A DNA stretch of 64,000 nt from Methylomonas methanica. Its GTDB lineage: Bacteria; Pseudomonadota; Gammaproteobacteria; Methylococcales; Methylomonadaceae. Shown piece by piece: positions 29,940 through 38,797 of the stretch (the first letter of the stretch is position 1; the number at the start of each line of letters is the position of its first letter). A program made the position numbers and the translations under genes. Below the pieces are notes generated by a model. The model worked only from the letters and a program-made list of their open reading frames with translations. It was not told the origin of the DNA and made no database searches. The stretch is from contig LUUF01000050.1 of the NCBI GenBank assembly GCA_001644045.1, positions 62,001-126,000 of the forward strand, in the 5' to 3' direction.

Positions 29940-31229
29940 TTATTCGATTGGATTAATGCGATTGGTGACAAAATTATCATTTTTCTTTTTTTTGTACTGC
30001 TGTTCATTTGTCTGTGCTTTTTCGGCAAACTCTTGCAGTGCAAATTTTTTTATTAACATGGATATAAAAACTAAATGATATATTAAATCCCAGTAGGATA
30101 AACCGAGAAAAGCGGTGCCAACCATATAACAAATAATCGATGTTCTGACCATCAAGCTATAGTGGCTAACCCATTCCATGCCCTCTATGCGCTTTGCTTG
30201 CCTAGACAAGCTGGTTAAGCCGAAAACACTGCCTACTATTAGGGAAATCCACAACCCGAATGCAATAAAACCATGTTCGGCAAGCATTTCGACATAGGAA
30301 CTGTGCCAGTCTCGCATGGTCACATATATCCAGCCATCAAATCCTGAGCCGGTAAATGGGTGGCTCAAGGCATAATTCCAACCATCTGTCCATGCCTCAA
30401 TTCGCGACATGGCGGAAAGATCTTCCTCATAGGTCTCCAAGGTGTGCATGCGTCCGAACCATTCTTCAGGTAAAAAGGGAATGACTAAAAACGTGCCGCC
30501 AATTACCAGTGGGATCATTAAGTATTTACGCTTGCTGTTTGAAATCAGCGTAAACGTCAAGGCAATCATTGTGAGTAATGCGCCTCGAGACCATGATGAT
30601 AAGGACGCCGCATAGATAATAGGAATAGACAGCAATATTCCCTTTTTAAGCCAGTTCTTCTGTACTTCTTTTTCCCAAACCAGTAGAAGGGGAACCGCAA
30701 TAAGCATCGCTACGGCAAATAAATTATTGTCTTCGAATTGCGTGCTGGGCGGTCCGTATACGCGATGACCGAAGCCGGTCAAAATGGCGAATATACCGCC
30801 TTTAACTGCAACTATGCCGATGGATGCGCCTATGGTGGAAATCAAATAATAAAGCTTTTCTCTGGTATTGATCAGGACCCATGTGAAATAGAAAGGTAAA
30901 AATATTTTAGAGACAAACAAGAATTTGCTCCAAGAAACATCCTGTAATGGCGCTTGAGTTGTGGTAAATATAAAATAGAACCACAGTGTTATAAAAGTGG
31001 AAATCCGCCAATCTTTAGGGATGGGTTGTTTATCTTTTGTGCTGAATGTACTGACTAGAACGACCAGAAACAGCACATAATATACGGGAAGTGAGCGCAC
31101 GGCCCCCCATGCGTAGGCGTGTGGATTCAAATAGCTGAATATTGCTAACGACAGCACGCCCCACCACGGCTTTTTTATCGCGGCAACTATGCAGCATAAC
31201 AGAAAGATTAGAACAACTATGTCGCGCAC
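29940..31229 (-). CDS. O-antigen-ligase-like protein, exosortase-A-associated O-glycosylation ligase type
   Basis: The 429-residue integral membrane protein has about ten to twelve helices. The start MRDIVVLIFLLCCIVAAIKK and the segment WWGVLSLAIFSYLNPHAYAW match the probable O-glycosylation ligase linked to exosortase A/PEP-CTERM systems (TIGR03097) as I know the family. The large periplasmic loop has SRIEAWTDGWNYALSHPFTG and HSSYVEMLAEHGF, the WaaL-type region with the essential histidine. It probably transfers a lipid-linked glycan to a protein or surface acceptor. No exosortase or PEP-CTERM protein is in the window. Confidence 0.75.
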   Translation of the reverse strand: MRDIVVLIFLLCCIVAAIKKPWWGVLSLAIFSYLNPHAYAWGAVRSLPVYYVLFLVVLVSTFSTKDKQPIPKDWRISTFITLWFYFIFTTTQAPLQDVSWSKFLFVSKIFLPFYFTWVLINTREKLYYLISTIGASIGIVAVKGGIFAILTGFGHRVYGPPSTQFEDNNLFAVAMLIAVPLLLVWEKEVQKNWLKKGILLSIPIIYAASLSSWSRGALLTMIALTFTLISNSKRKYLMIPLVIGGTFLVIPFLPEEWFGRMHTLETYEEDLSAMSRIEAWTDGWNYALSHPFTGSGFDGWIYVTMRDWHSSYVEMLAEHGFIAFGLWISLIVGSVFGLTSLSRQAKRIEGMEWVSHYSLMVRTSIICYMVGTAFLGLSYWDLIYHLVFISMLIKKFALQEFAEKAQTNEQQYKKKKNDNFVTNRINPIE

Positions 31230-31287
31230 AGGATTTAATTTAGTAAGTTAAATTACAATCAATTCAGCTTCTGAATATCAGCTTTAT

Positions 31288-32259
31288 TTAATTATTGGTT
31301 AATATTTTGTTTTTCCATCTTGAAAAACAACCGCATATTTGTCCGAGAGAATAACTGACATTCATCGCTTGACGTAGACTATGTTTTACAGCGCAAGCCA
31401 ATGCAAGCCACTGCCAAGTTTGACGGGCAATTTGAGAGATTAAGAATGGCGGTATGCCTAGGTAGGTACGGTCATAGACCGGAAAGTCATTAACTGCGCC
31501 ACGATAGCCGGCGAGAAAATGAACTTCCAGAAAATAATGCCGCCTGATCCTCCATGGTTCGACGGCGTGAAGTATTGCCATATCCGGCCGGTAACGGATC
31601 CGGTGCTTTTGTTGGAGCAGGACATTAAACATCATTACGTCTTCGCCGCCGCCTATGGTTTTACCTTTGCGGTCGTACCGTCGATCAAAGCGCAATGCCG
31701 GATCGTTTCGGAATAGCGACATGTCATACGCGATGTTGCCCGCCCAAACCGGTGTGGAGTTGTCTTCTATCCAAAAAGCTTGGTTGCCATGGTCAAGTGC
31801 GCCAAGAAACCCCAGTAACTCGTCATCAAGCCATTTCGGACGATTATAGTTTGTAAAGTCGATATCGATACGCCCGCCAACACACTCGGCGCCTTCGTTA
31901 TTAAAGGCATGTACTACCGCTTCCAAGAGTCCGTTTAAGGGGAGTTCGTCATCGTCGATAAAAACCAGGATGTCTGAAGCGATTGCTTCCTGTATGGCCC
32001 TGTTACGCGCCGCGACGATGCCTTGGTTAGGTTCGTGCACACAACGTAATACCGGGCCGGGTAATTGCGTAAGTTGTTTTAATACTTCGTCCGTCGCGTC
32101 GCTACTATTGTTGTCGACAGCAAGAATTTCAAATGGAATCGGGCAAGATTGAGCGCGCATAGCCGAGACCAGATTTTCCAGTCTTTTTGCGCGGTTGTAA
32201 GTGCAAAAAGCAAATGTGAGTTTTTTTGGGTTTTTTTCCGGGCTCATTTTCGATGCCAA
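31288..32259 (-). CDS. Family 2 glycosyltransferase
   Basis: The 323-residue protein has a GT-A fold: LTFAFCTYNRAKRLENLV at the N-terminus, AVDNNSSDATDEVL, NQGIVAARNRAIQEA and the DxD motif FIDDDELP. The metal-binding aspartates and the later GGGEDVMMF (acid/base region) are intact. It is cytoplasmic or membrane-associated and adds one sugar to a growing surface glycan. ATG 32259 (MASKMSPEKN) or ATG 32247 could be the start. It lies between the deacetylase and the O-ligase on the minus strand. Confidence 0.88.
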   Translation of the reverse strand: MASKMSPEKNPKKLTFAFCTYNRAKRLENLVSAMRAQSCPIPFEILAVDNNSSDATDEVLKQLTQLPGPVLRCVHEPNQGIVAARNRAIQEAIASDILVFIDDDELPLNGLLEAVVHAFNNEGAECVGGRIDIDFTNYNRPKWLDDELLGFLGALDHGNQAFWIEDNSTPVWAGNIAYDMSLFRNDPALRFDRRYDRKGKTIGGGEDVMMFNVLLQQKHRIRYRPDMAILHAVEPWRIRRHYFLEVHFLAGYRGAVNDFPVYDRTYLGIPPFLISQIARQTWQWLALACAVKHSLRQAMNVSYSLGQICGCFSRWKNKILTNN

Positions 32260-32406
32260 AGCGCAGAATGTGGTGACGAATTGCCAGGCAAAGTCATGTT
32301 TTTAAGATTTAGGGTGTTGGAACTTGGCGTAAAAGATTTTGCTAGGATTGCTGGCGGAAAGACGATTTTGGTAGTTTCATCACTGTCCATGCATCGATAT
32401 TTGCAA

Positions 32407-33174
32407 TCAAAAAACGCGAATTAGTTTATCCCAAACACGGTCAGCATAGTAGCGAGTCATTTTTTTCCATGAGACATCGTTATCCGCAAAGCTTAATTTG
32501 CGCGCCAGCGTGCTAACGCTGTCGCCGGAAAATATGGCAATACGTCTGACCATATAGGGGTTTGATTCGCTGTCGAACCAGCCTGGGCGGGTAGTGCAGG
32601 CTATGCTATAGCCAGTCTGTTGCGCTGCGGTAACCGAATCGGCGTTAAATCGGCCAAATGGATAAGCCAAGCTGCTGACTTGGGTGGATAACAAGTCTTC
32701 CAGTACAACTTTAGCTTTTGAAAGTTCTAATCGTTGCTGATCAAGATTGAGCACGGAAAGATCGGGATGCGAACAGGTGTGCGAGGCAATTTCCATCCCG
32801 GCGGCGTGCATTTCAAGTAGGCGTTCCGCAGTTAGCATCCGCGATTGAGTTGACGGATTGCCTAGCCAATGCGCGTGCTTGCCTATGCAGTCGGTTGCGA
32901 TAAACCAAGTGGCCTTCATACCATTTGCCATCAGCGGTAAAAAAGCTCCGGGATAATTGTCTTCGTAGCCGTCATCAAAAGTTATCACCACACTTTTTTC
33001 AGGTAGTGTTTCGGCATTTTGCAGGTCTTTAAACAAAACCGTTGTCCAGCCTTCCTGCTGCAAATACCCCAAATGTTTAGCAAATAAGTCGGCGTGTATC
33101 GAATAATGGGATTCGGGCTGAGCAGCGGGTGTGCCGTGATACATCAAAACGATCGGGCTGCGATATTGGGTCAT
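32407..33174 (-). CDS. Polysaccharide deacetylase (NodB homology domain)
   Basis: A carbohydrate esterase family 4 enzyme that removes N- or O-acetyl groups from glycans. The 255-residue protein has motif 1 ITFDDGYEDNYPG (catalytic base and metal Asp), motif 2 SHTCSHPDLS (two metal histidines) and motif 3 YPFGRF. There is no signal peptide, so it may act on a cytoplasmic-side intermediate or be exported with partners. It is the first gene of the minus-strand polysaccharide operon and diverges from sufR. Confidence 0.88.
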   Translation of the reverse strand: MTQYRSPIVLMYHGTPAAQPESHYSIHADLFAKHLGYLQQEGWTTVLFKDLQNAETLPEKSVVITFDDGYEDNYPGAFLPLMANGMKATWFIATDCIGKHAHWLGNPSTQSRMLTAERLLEMHAAGMEIASHTCSHPDLSVLNLDQQRLELSKAKVVLEDLLSTQVSSLAYPFGRFNADSVTAAQQTGYSIACTTRPGWFDSESNPYMVRRIAIFSGDSVSTLARKLSFADNDVSWKKMTRYYADRVWDKLIRVF

Positions 33175-33373
33175 TGCTTTAACTTAAATGAGGCGAGGTG
33201 ATATGTATTACCGAAGAAGTGTATTGCAAAAAACCAAGAATTTCAGGGAAAAGTTGTGCGACCGCATTTGTTTCGTAGAGTGAGATCGAAAATTTAGTGG
33301 ATGTGCTTGCTGGTGTGGCTGTGTAAACAAAGATGTAGCCAGGAAGGGGGTATGAAATTTAATAACCAAGCTG

Positions 33374-33406
33374 TTTACTCGGGATTTAAATAAGACTAAA
33401 ATAGTC
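33374..33406 (+). promoter_or_regulatory. sufR-suf promoter with IscR/SufR-type operator over the -10 box
   Basis: TTTACT (33374-33379), a 17-bp spacer and TAAAAT (33397-33402) form a good promoter. A perfect palindrome GACTAAAATAGTC (33394-33406) covers the -10 box. It equals the core GACTRwwwYAGTC of the IscR type 1 site. Binding of the Rrf2 regulator encoded immediately downstream would block polymerase. Confidence 0.75.
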
Positions 33407-33426
33407 CTAAATTGAAAGAGAGTGTA

Positions 33427-33876
33427 ATGTTAAGGCTGAGTAAGTTGACAGACTATGCAACGGTGATCTTGAGCTATATGGCCAAGGACAGAAGTCGCGT
33501 GCACGGTGCCTTGGAGATCGCGGAAGCGACAGGCATCGCTCAGCCTACGGTCAGCAAAATATTAAAAATATTGCTCAAGGCTGGCGTGTTGAGTTCCATG
33601 CGCGGGGCCAAGGGCGGCTATGCGTTGGCTAGAGAGCCGGGCAGGATTACCGTGGCAACCGTGATTAGTGCCCTGGAAGGGCCGATTGCGCTGACCGAGT
33701 GCACGGCTTCTCACAAGGGGTGCGATCAAGCCAGCGGTTGCCGGATTCAAGGGAATTGGCACTTGATCAACCAAAAAATTGCCAATGCGCTCGAATCGGT
33801 GACTTTGGCCGATTTGATTTTGCCGTTTAAGCAGCCGGAAGAAGTCTCTATTCCGGTTAACCAGTTATTTCGCTAA
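33427..33876 (+). CDS. sufR: Rrf2-family SUF operon regulator
   Basis: An Fe-S-sensing repressor of the SUF operon. The start at ATG 33427 follows GAAAGAGAG; an in-frame TTG at 33412 is less likely because family members begin [11 protein letters not shown]. The 149-residue chain has a winged helix ([11 protein letters not shown] ... [29 protein letters not shown]) and three cysteines in [16 protein letters not shown]. These match the 2Fe-2S ligands of IscR-like proteins of the SUF-linked group. It precedes sufB by 14 bp and its operator overlaps its own promoter. Confidence 0.93.
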   Translation: MLRLSKLTDYATVILSYMAKDRSRVHGALEIAEATGIAQPTVSKILKILLKAGVLSSMRGAKGGYALAREPGRITVATVISALEGPIALTECTASHKGCDQASGCRIQGNWHLINQKIANALESVTLADLILPFKQPEEVSIPVNQLFR

Positions 33877-33890
33877 TTACCCAAAAGATT

Positions 33891-35339
33891 ATGTCTACCA
33901 GCGCACAAGAAATTGAACATCTAATCAGTCAGGAATACAAACAAGGCTTTGTGACCGAGCTGGAAGTCGATACTTTTCCGCCGGGCTTGGACGAAGACGT
34001 GATTCGCCGGCTATCCAAAGTCAAAAACGAGCCGGAATTCATGTTGGAATACCGACTTAAAGCGTTCCGTCACTGGCAAACCATGCCATCACCGGACTGG
34101 GCGCAATTGAAGATAGACCCGATCGATTATCAGGCCATCAGCTATTATTCGGCGCCAAAATCGAAAAAAGAAGGGCCAAAAAGCCTGGACGAAGTCGATC
34201 CGCAGTTGCTGGATACTTATAAAAAGCTCGGCATCCCTTTGGATGAGCAGGAGCGCCTGGCAGGCATTGCCGTCGACGCAGTGTTCGACAGCGTATCGGT
34301 CGCCACCACCTTCAAAGGAAAACTCAAGGATGCCGGTGTGATTTTTTGCCCGATTTCCGAAGCCTTGCAGGAATATCCCGAGCTGGTGAAACAATATCTC
34401 GGTAGCGTGGTACCAACCGGCGACAATTTCTTTGCCGCGCTGAATTCTGCTGTGTTTACCGATGGTTCCTTCGTCTATATCCCTAAAGGTGTGCGTTGTC
34501 CGATGGAGTTATCGACCTATTTTCGAATCAATGCCGCCAATACAGGCCAGTTCGAAAGAACCTTGATCATCGCCGACGAAGGCTCCCACGTGTCTTACTT
34601 GGAAGGTTGCACCGCGCCGATGCGCGACGAAAACCAGTTACATGCTGCGGTCGTCGAATTGGTGGCGCTGGATAATGCCCAAATCAAATATTCGACGGTG
34701 CAAAACTGGTATCCGGGCGATAAAGATGGCAAGGGCGGTATTTATAACTTTGTGACCAAGCGCGCCGAATGCCGTGGTCGTAACTCAAAAGTATCCTGGA
34801 CTCAAGTGGAAACCGGTTCGGCGATTACCTGGAAATACCCAAGTTGCGTGTTGCTGGGTGATGATTCGGTGGGCGAGTTTTATTCAGTGGCCTTGACCAA
34901 CAACTTGCAGCAAGCTGACACCGGTACCAAGATGATCCACATCGGCAAAAATACCCGCAGCACCATCGTGTCTAAAGGCATTTCCGCCGGTCGGGCGCAA
35001 AATACTTATCGTGGTTTGGTGAAAGTCGCCAAATCCGCCGAAAACGCCCGCAATCATACCCAGTGTGATTCTCTGCTAGTCGGTGATAAATGCGGTGCGC
35101 ATACCTTTCCGTATGTGGAAGTGAAGCAGCCGACCGCGCAGGTCGAGCATGAAGCGACGACTTCCAAGATTAGCGAGGATCAATTGTTCTTTTGCCAGCA
35201 ACGAGGCTTATCGGCTGAAGATGCAGTGTCGATGATCGTCAATGGGTTTTGTAAGGAAGTGTTTAAAGAATTGCCGATGGAGTTTGCGGTTGAGGCGCAA
35301 GCGTTGTTGGGGATTAGCTTGGAAGGGGCGGTTGGTTAA
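33891..35339 (+). CDS. sufB: Fe-S cluster assembly scaffold subunit SufB
   Basis: SufB is the core of the SufBC2D scaffold on which Fe-S clusters are built. The 482-residue chain has the N-terminal helical region, [29 protein letters not shown] and the beta-helix segment [20 protein letters not shown]. The C-terminal [20 protein letters not shown] holds the functional cysteine region. It is complete, at usual length. The next suf gene is 786 bp away because a repeat element sits between them. Confidence 0.96.
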   Translation: MSTSAQEIEHLISQEYKQGFVTELEVDTFPPGLDEDVIRRLSKVKNEPEFMLEYRLKAFRHWQTMPSPDWAQLKIDPIDYQAISYYSAPKSKKEGPKSLDEVDPQLLDTYKKLGIPLDEQERLAGIAVDAVFDSVSVATTFKGKLKDAGVIFCPISEALQEYPELVKQYLGSVVPTGDNFFAALNSAVFTDGSFVYIPKGVRCPMELSTYFRINAANTGQFERTLIIADEGSHVSYLEGCTAPMRDENQLHAAVVELVALDNAQIKYSTVQNWYPGDKDGKGGIYNFVTKRAECRGRNSKVSWTQVETGSAITWKYPSCVLLGDDSVGEFYSVALTNNLQQADTGTKMIHIGKNTRSTIVSKGISAGRAQNTYRGLVKVAKSAENARNHTQCDSLLVGDKCGAHTFPYVEVKQPTAQVEHEATTSKISEDQLFFCQQRGLSAEDAVSMIVNGFCKEVFKELPMEFAVEAQALLGISLEGAVG

Positions 35340-35400
35340 AAGGATTTTCTCCCTGGCCCTCTGGGAGAGGGTTGGTGAGAGGGGCTTTTGATTTTAAGGT

Positions 35401-35670
35401 GTCGCTGCCGCGACGGCTGGATTTAAAGTCGGGTCTCGGCCCGACAGCCGAGATACTTTCTTTTGCTTGGCCAAAAGAAAGTATCCAAAGAAAAGGCCAC
35501 CCGATATTTCGCCAATTTCCTGCGCTTCTCGCTTTTGCCGAGGGTTTTCGGAAGGGGCTTCCCAGCCCCTCCGAAAACGAGCGGCATCCTTGCAGCTCCC
35601 CTGAAGGCCGATCTCGCCAAAAGCTGCGATGCTCGGGGCGGAATAACGGGAATAACCCCATCGCGGGATT
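35401..35670 (+). repeat. Repeat unit copy R1
   Basis: About 270 bp. The head GTCGCTGCCGCGAC leads into the CGGGTCTCGG block and the TACTTTCTTTTG block. A central near-perfect hairpin follows at 35543-35577 (GTTTTCGG...CCGAAAAC). The tail ends near ACCCCATCGCGGG. It matches R2 in inverse orientation and R3 directly. Confidence 0.75.
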
Positions 35671-35716
35671 GACAGGAGTTAGATCATTTTGTTTGTGTTG
35701 GCTATGGGAAGGGATT

Positions 35717-35751
35717 GTAGGATGCGCTTCACTCTGTTCAGCACATCCTAC
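35717..35751. repeat. Interspersed palindrome GTAGGATG/CATCCTAC in the spacer between R1 and R2
   Basis: Eight-base arms (35717-35724 and 35744-35751) around CGCTTCACTCTGTTCAGCA. This looks like the short intergenic palindromes common in many gammaproteobacterial genomes and is distinct from the flanking units. Confidence 0.55.
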
Positions 35752-35779
35752 GTATTTTGATTTTTTAGGATGGATAGCT

Positions 35780-36050
35780 TCGGCGGCTGATGGTTTTGGT
35801 CCCGTATGCCGCACCGAGCGCCGGATCTTTTGGGCGGATCAGCCCGTAGGGGCGATGCATGGATGCATCGCGTTGCATGCAGGGGGCTGGTAAGCCCCTT
35901 CAGGCAACCCCGTTCAAAAGCTCCGGAGCGCAGGATAAAAGCGGCATCCGGGTCGCCTTTTCTTTGGATACTTTCTTTTGGCGACGCAAAAGAAAGTATC
36001 TCGGTTGTCGGGCCGAGACCCGACATTAAAAAAACCGTCGCGATAGCGAC
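35780..36050 (-). repeat. Repeat unit copy R2, inverted
   Basis: Reading from 36050 downward it repeats R1: GTCGCTATCGCGAC head, CGGGTCTCGG block and TACTTTCTTTTG block. The central AAGGGGCT/AGCCCC hairpin (near 35883-35899) and the CTCGGTGCGGCATACGGG tail follow. The outer 105 bp are the best conserved; the inner half has drifted. Confidence 0.72.
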
Positions 36051-36125
36051 ACAAAAAACAAAAGATTTAAATGCTGGGTTTCGTGTTGCTCTACCCAGCC
36101 TACATTTGAAAACTAGGTAAACAGT

Positions 36126-36875
36126 ATGCTCAGCATAAAAAATCTCCACGTAACCATAAACGACAAGCCAATATTAAAAGGTCTAACCCTGGACATAAAC
36201 CCAGGCGAAGTCCACGCCATCATGGGTCCCAACGGCGCCGGCAAGAGTACCTTGTCGCATGTGTTGTCCGGTAAAGCCGGTTACACGGTCACCGAAGGCA
36301 GTGTGACCTATAACGGCAAAGACTTGCTGGAACTGGCGCCGGAAATCCGCGCCCGCGAAGGTGTGTTTCTGGCGTTTCAATATCCGGTGGAAATTCCCGG
36401 TGTCAGCAATATCTATTTATTGAAGGCCGCGCTGAATGCGATGCGCAAGCATCAAGGCCTGCCGGAAGTGGATGCGATGGATTTTCTGACGATTGTGAAA
36501 AGCAAGGTCAAATTGTTGCAGATGGACGAGAAGTTTTTGTACCGCGCGGTCAACGAAGGTTTTTCCGGCGGCGAGAAGAAGCGTAATGAGATTTTGCAGG
36601 CGGCGATATTGGAGCCGAAGCTATGTATCCTCGACGAAACCGATTCCGGTTTGGACATCGACGCGCTGCGTATTGTCTCCGAAGGTGTGAATTCCTTGCG
36701 TAACGCCGAGCGCTCGTTCTTGATGATTACCCACTATCAGCGCTTGCTGGACTATATCAAGCCCGATGTGGTGCATGTGTTGGCAGACGGCAAGATCGTC
36801 AAATCCGGTGGGCCGGAACTGGCGTTGGAGTTGGAAGAACGTGGTTACAGCTGGCTGGAAGGGCAAGCGGCATGA
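36126..36875 (+). CDS. sufC: SUF system ATPase SufC
   Basis: SufC is the ABC-type ATPase that drives conformational change of SufBD. The 249-residue protein has Walker A GPNGAGKST, Q-loop LAFQYPVEIPGV, signature FSGGEKKRNEI, Walker B CILDETDSGLDIDAL and the switch histidine in MITHYQRLL. All are intact. It overlaps sufD by four bases (ATGA). Being 75 bp after the repeat element, it may rely on read-through or a new promoter. Confidence 0.97.
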   Translation: MLSIKNLHVTINDKPILKGLTLDINPGEVHAIMGPNGAGKSTLSHVLSGKAGYTVTEGSVTYNGKDLLELAPEIRAREGVFLAFQYPVEIPGVSNIYLLKAALNAMRKHQGLPEVDAMDFLTIVKSKVKLLQMDEKFLYRAVNEGFSGGEKKRNEILQAAILEPKLCILDETDSGLDIDALRIVSEGVNSLRNAERSFLMITHYQRLLDYIKPDVVHVLADGKIVKSGGPELALELEERGYSWLEGQAA

Positions 36876-38161
36876 GCGGCGAGGCGTATTTGACGGAATA
36901 TCCCGCAATTGCGGCGCGTTTACCTGGAGTTGATTTGCCTTGGCTGCAAGGCTTTAGAAAGCAGGCCTTGCAGGATTTTGGTGTCAGCGGCTTTCCTGGC
37001 AATCGCGAGGAAGAATGGCGGTATACCAATTTGTCGGCATTGAATAAAACCCTGTTTGCACCGAGCGCCAGCCAGAATGTTGATGAGGACTGGTTGAATC
37101 AATACAGCTTGGACGATGCCGCCAGTGTGGTGTTGGTCAACGGTCAGTTTTCCGCGTCCTTGTCGCGCCTGCAAGACTTGTCTGCCCAAGTGTCTGTTTC
37201 CAGTCTGAAACAGGCTTTGCAAGACCGTCCGGCCTGGCTGGAAAGCCGATTGGGTCAAGCCGTCACTAGCGCCGAACACAATTTAGTGGCGTTCAATAAT
37301 GCTTGGTTTGCCGATGGCGTGGTGATCGAAGTGGTGGCCAAGCAGCAACTGGACAGACCAGTGCAGATTCTGCACGTGGTTACCCAAGCCGATGCGTTGG
37401 CAGCAACCCGGAATTTATTTGTCCTGAATGAAGAAGCCGAAGCGGAAATTATCGAAACTTATGTCGGCAGCGTCGGAAGCTATTTCACCGCCTCGGTCAA
37501 TGAATGTCTGTTGGGCAGAAATGCGGGTTTGACGCTGTATAAAGTGCAGCTTGAAGCGGAAAAAGCCCAGCATTTCGGCGGTACTTATGTGAAGCAGGCA
37601 CGAGATAGTCGCTTCAACCATCACAATTTTGCTTTGGGCAGCGGCCTGGCGCGCAGCGATATTCACACTGGTCTGGATACTGCGGCGGAATGTTCCCTAA
37701 ACGGTTTGTTTGTGGCGGGCAAGCGCCAGCATATCGACAATCACACCCGCATCAACCATCTAAAACCGCACGGTATTAGTCGCGAATTTTACAAAGGTGT
37801 ATTGGATAACAAGGCGCGCGGGGTGTTTCAAGGTCGTGTGATCGTGGCTGAGGATGCGCAGCAGACCGATTCGGAAATGAATAACCGCAACCTGCTGTTA
37901 TCGGCGGATGCCGAAGTGGACACCAAACCGCAGTTGGAGATTTATGCCGACGATGTGAAATGTTCGCACGGCGTCACGGTGGGGCAATTGGAAGAAAAGT
38001 CGGTGTTTTATCTGCAATCGCGCGGCCTTGATGAAGAGGCGGCCAGAAACATTCTGACGTTTGCGTTTGCTAACGAGATGGTGGATAAGGTCGAGAACGC
38101 CGAATTAAAAGCCTTGCTGCTGAAAGAGTTGTTGGAGAGGTTTCCGGCGATCAGTTTATAA
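36872..38161 (+). CDS. sufD: Fe-S cluster assembly protein SufD
   Basis: SufD pairs with SufB in the scaffold and is needed for iron entry. The 429-residue protein has the N-terminal helical cap (REEEWRYTNLSALNKTLF), the beta-helix core and the C-terminal KCSHGVTVGQLEEKSVFYLQ with the conserved histidine (VKCSHG). Overlap with sufC shows coupling. Its last six bases overlap the end of a gene on the opposite strand. Confidence 0.95.
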   Translation: MSGEAYLTEYPAIAARLPGVDLPWLQGFRKQALQDFGVSGFPGNREEEWRYTNLSALNKTLFAPSASQNVDEDWLNQYSLDDAASVVLVNGQFSASLSRLQDLSAQVSVSSLKQALQDRPAWLESRLGQAVTSAEHNLVAFNNAWFADGVVIEVVAKQQLDRPVQILHVVTQADALAATRNLFVLNEEAEAEIIETYVGSVGSYFTASVNECLLGRNAGLTLYKVQLEAEKAQHFGGTYVKQARDSRFNHHNFALGSGLARSDIHTGLDTAAECSLNGLFVAGKRQHIDNHTRINHLKPHGISREFYKGVLDNKARGVFQGRVIVAEDAQQTDSEMNNRNLLLSADAEVDTKPQLEIYADDVKCSHGVTVGQLEEKSVFYLQSRGLDEEAARNILTFAFANEMVDKVENAELKALLLKELLERFPAISL

Positions 38162-38716
38162 GATCGAGGCGACAGAGATTTGAAACTCCGGCAAGGCTAC
38201 TAGAGCGATGTTATCGGCTTTTGTCAGTACCGATTTATCCAGATAGCCGCCGTCCTGGGGTTGTCGATAAACCTCTAGGCAGTTGTCGATCAGGTTGACG
38301 ATCCAATATTCGGCGATGTCATGGTTGGCGTATAGACGCAGTTTTTGAGCGCGGTCGAAGCGTAGGGTGCTGTCGGATACTTCCACCAACAACAGTACCT
38401 CTGAGGCCGAGGGATGACGAGTGGTATAGTCGTGAGCATCCGGTTTTACCAAGACCAAATCGGGTTCGGGTTCGGATAGATCGCCAAGTTGGATGGGGTT
38501 TTGAGACCGAATCAAAACAGTGTCATCCAACAAACGGAAGAAGTAACGAGTTAACCGGCTAACATGCCCAGCATGATTAAATCCTATCGGTGCCATGTGT
38601 AAGATTTCTCCTTCGATGAGTTCCAATCTGGCTTCCGGCGGAAAAATCCCGGCCTCGCCCATGCGATGCCATTCGGCGATGTCGGTGAGGTGTTTTTGCG
38701 GAAAGACGGCGACCAT
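38156..38716 (-). CDS. Uma2-family (DUF820) restriction-endonuclease-like protein
   Basis: The 186-residue protein belongs to the Uma2 family, which has the PD-(D/E)XK nuclease fold but an uncertain role. Visible features are ARLELIEGEILHMAPIGFNH, the acidic EPEPDLVLVKPD and the VLLLVEVSDSTLRFDRAQKL segment. The last holds the E-x-S-x-x-T-x-x-x-D-x-x-x-K pattern typical of the family. The gene sits inside the suf operon, on the opposite strand between sufD and sufS, and overlaps the sufD stop. That position points to later insertion. Confidence 0.88.
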   Translation of the reverse strand: MVAVFPQKHLTDIAEWHRMGEAGIFPPEARLELIEGEILHMAPIGFNHAGHVSRLTRYFFRLLDDTVLIRSQNPIQLGDLSEPEPDLVLVKPDAHDYTTRHPSASEVLLLVEVSDSTLRFDRAQKLRLYANHDIAEYWIVNLIDNCLEVYRQPQDGGYLDKSVLTKADNIALVALPEFQISVASIL

Positions 38717-38797
38717 AGTTTTTATCCATTTATCGAATCGACTGGCTCGATTCTAGTGTTTAGTAACGACGAAATCAATTAAACCAAACAGTTAGCG

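Larger units (their letters stand above)
35340..36125. mobile_element. MITE-like inverted-repeat element between sufB and sufC
   Basis: The non-coding stretch is occupied by a two-fold symmetric element spanning 35401-36050. Its outer 105 bp on each side (35401-35505 and 35946-36050) are inverted copies that I align at roughly 85-90% identity. Weaker inverted similarity continues to about 270 bp per side. Each arm contains nested hairpins: GTCGC/GCGAC, GTCGGG/CCCGAC and GATACTTTC/GAAAGTATC. No transposase is encoded and no target-site duplication could be fixed. A separate inverted repeat GCTGGGT/ACCCAGC (36073-36099) lies before sufC, and a CCCTCT/GAGAGGG hairpin follows sufB. Confidence 0.75.

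Noticed and set aside
35401-36050. CRISPR array or insertion sequence
   Set aside because: There are no short regular repeats with unique spacers and no transposase frame; the symmetry is that of two inverted units.
35314-36149. Open frames of 100-173 residues on both strands in the sufB-sufC gap
   Set aside because: They run through the inverted repeats and hairpins, share low-complexity peptides with each other for that reason, and have no ribosome sites.
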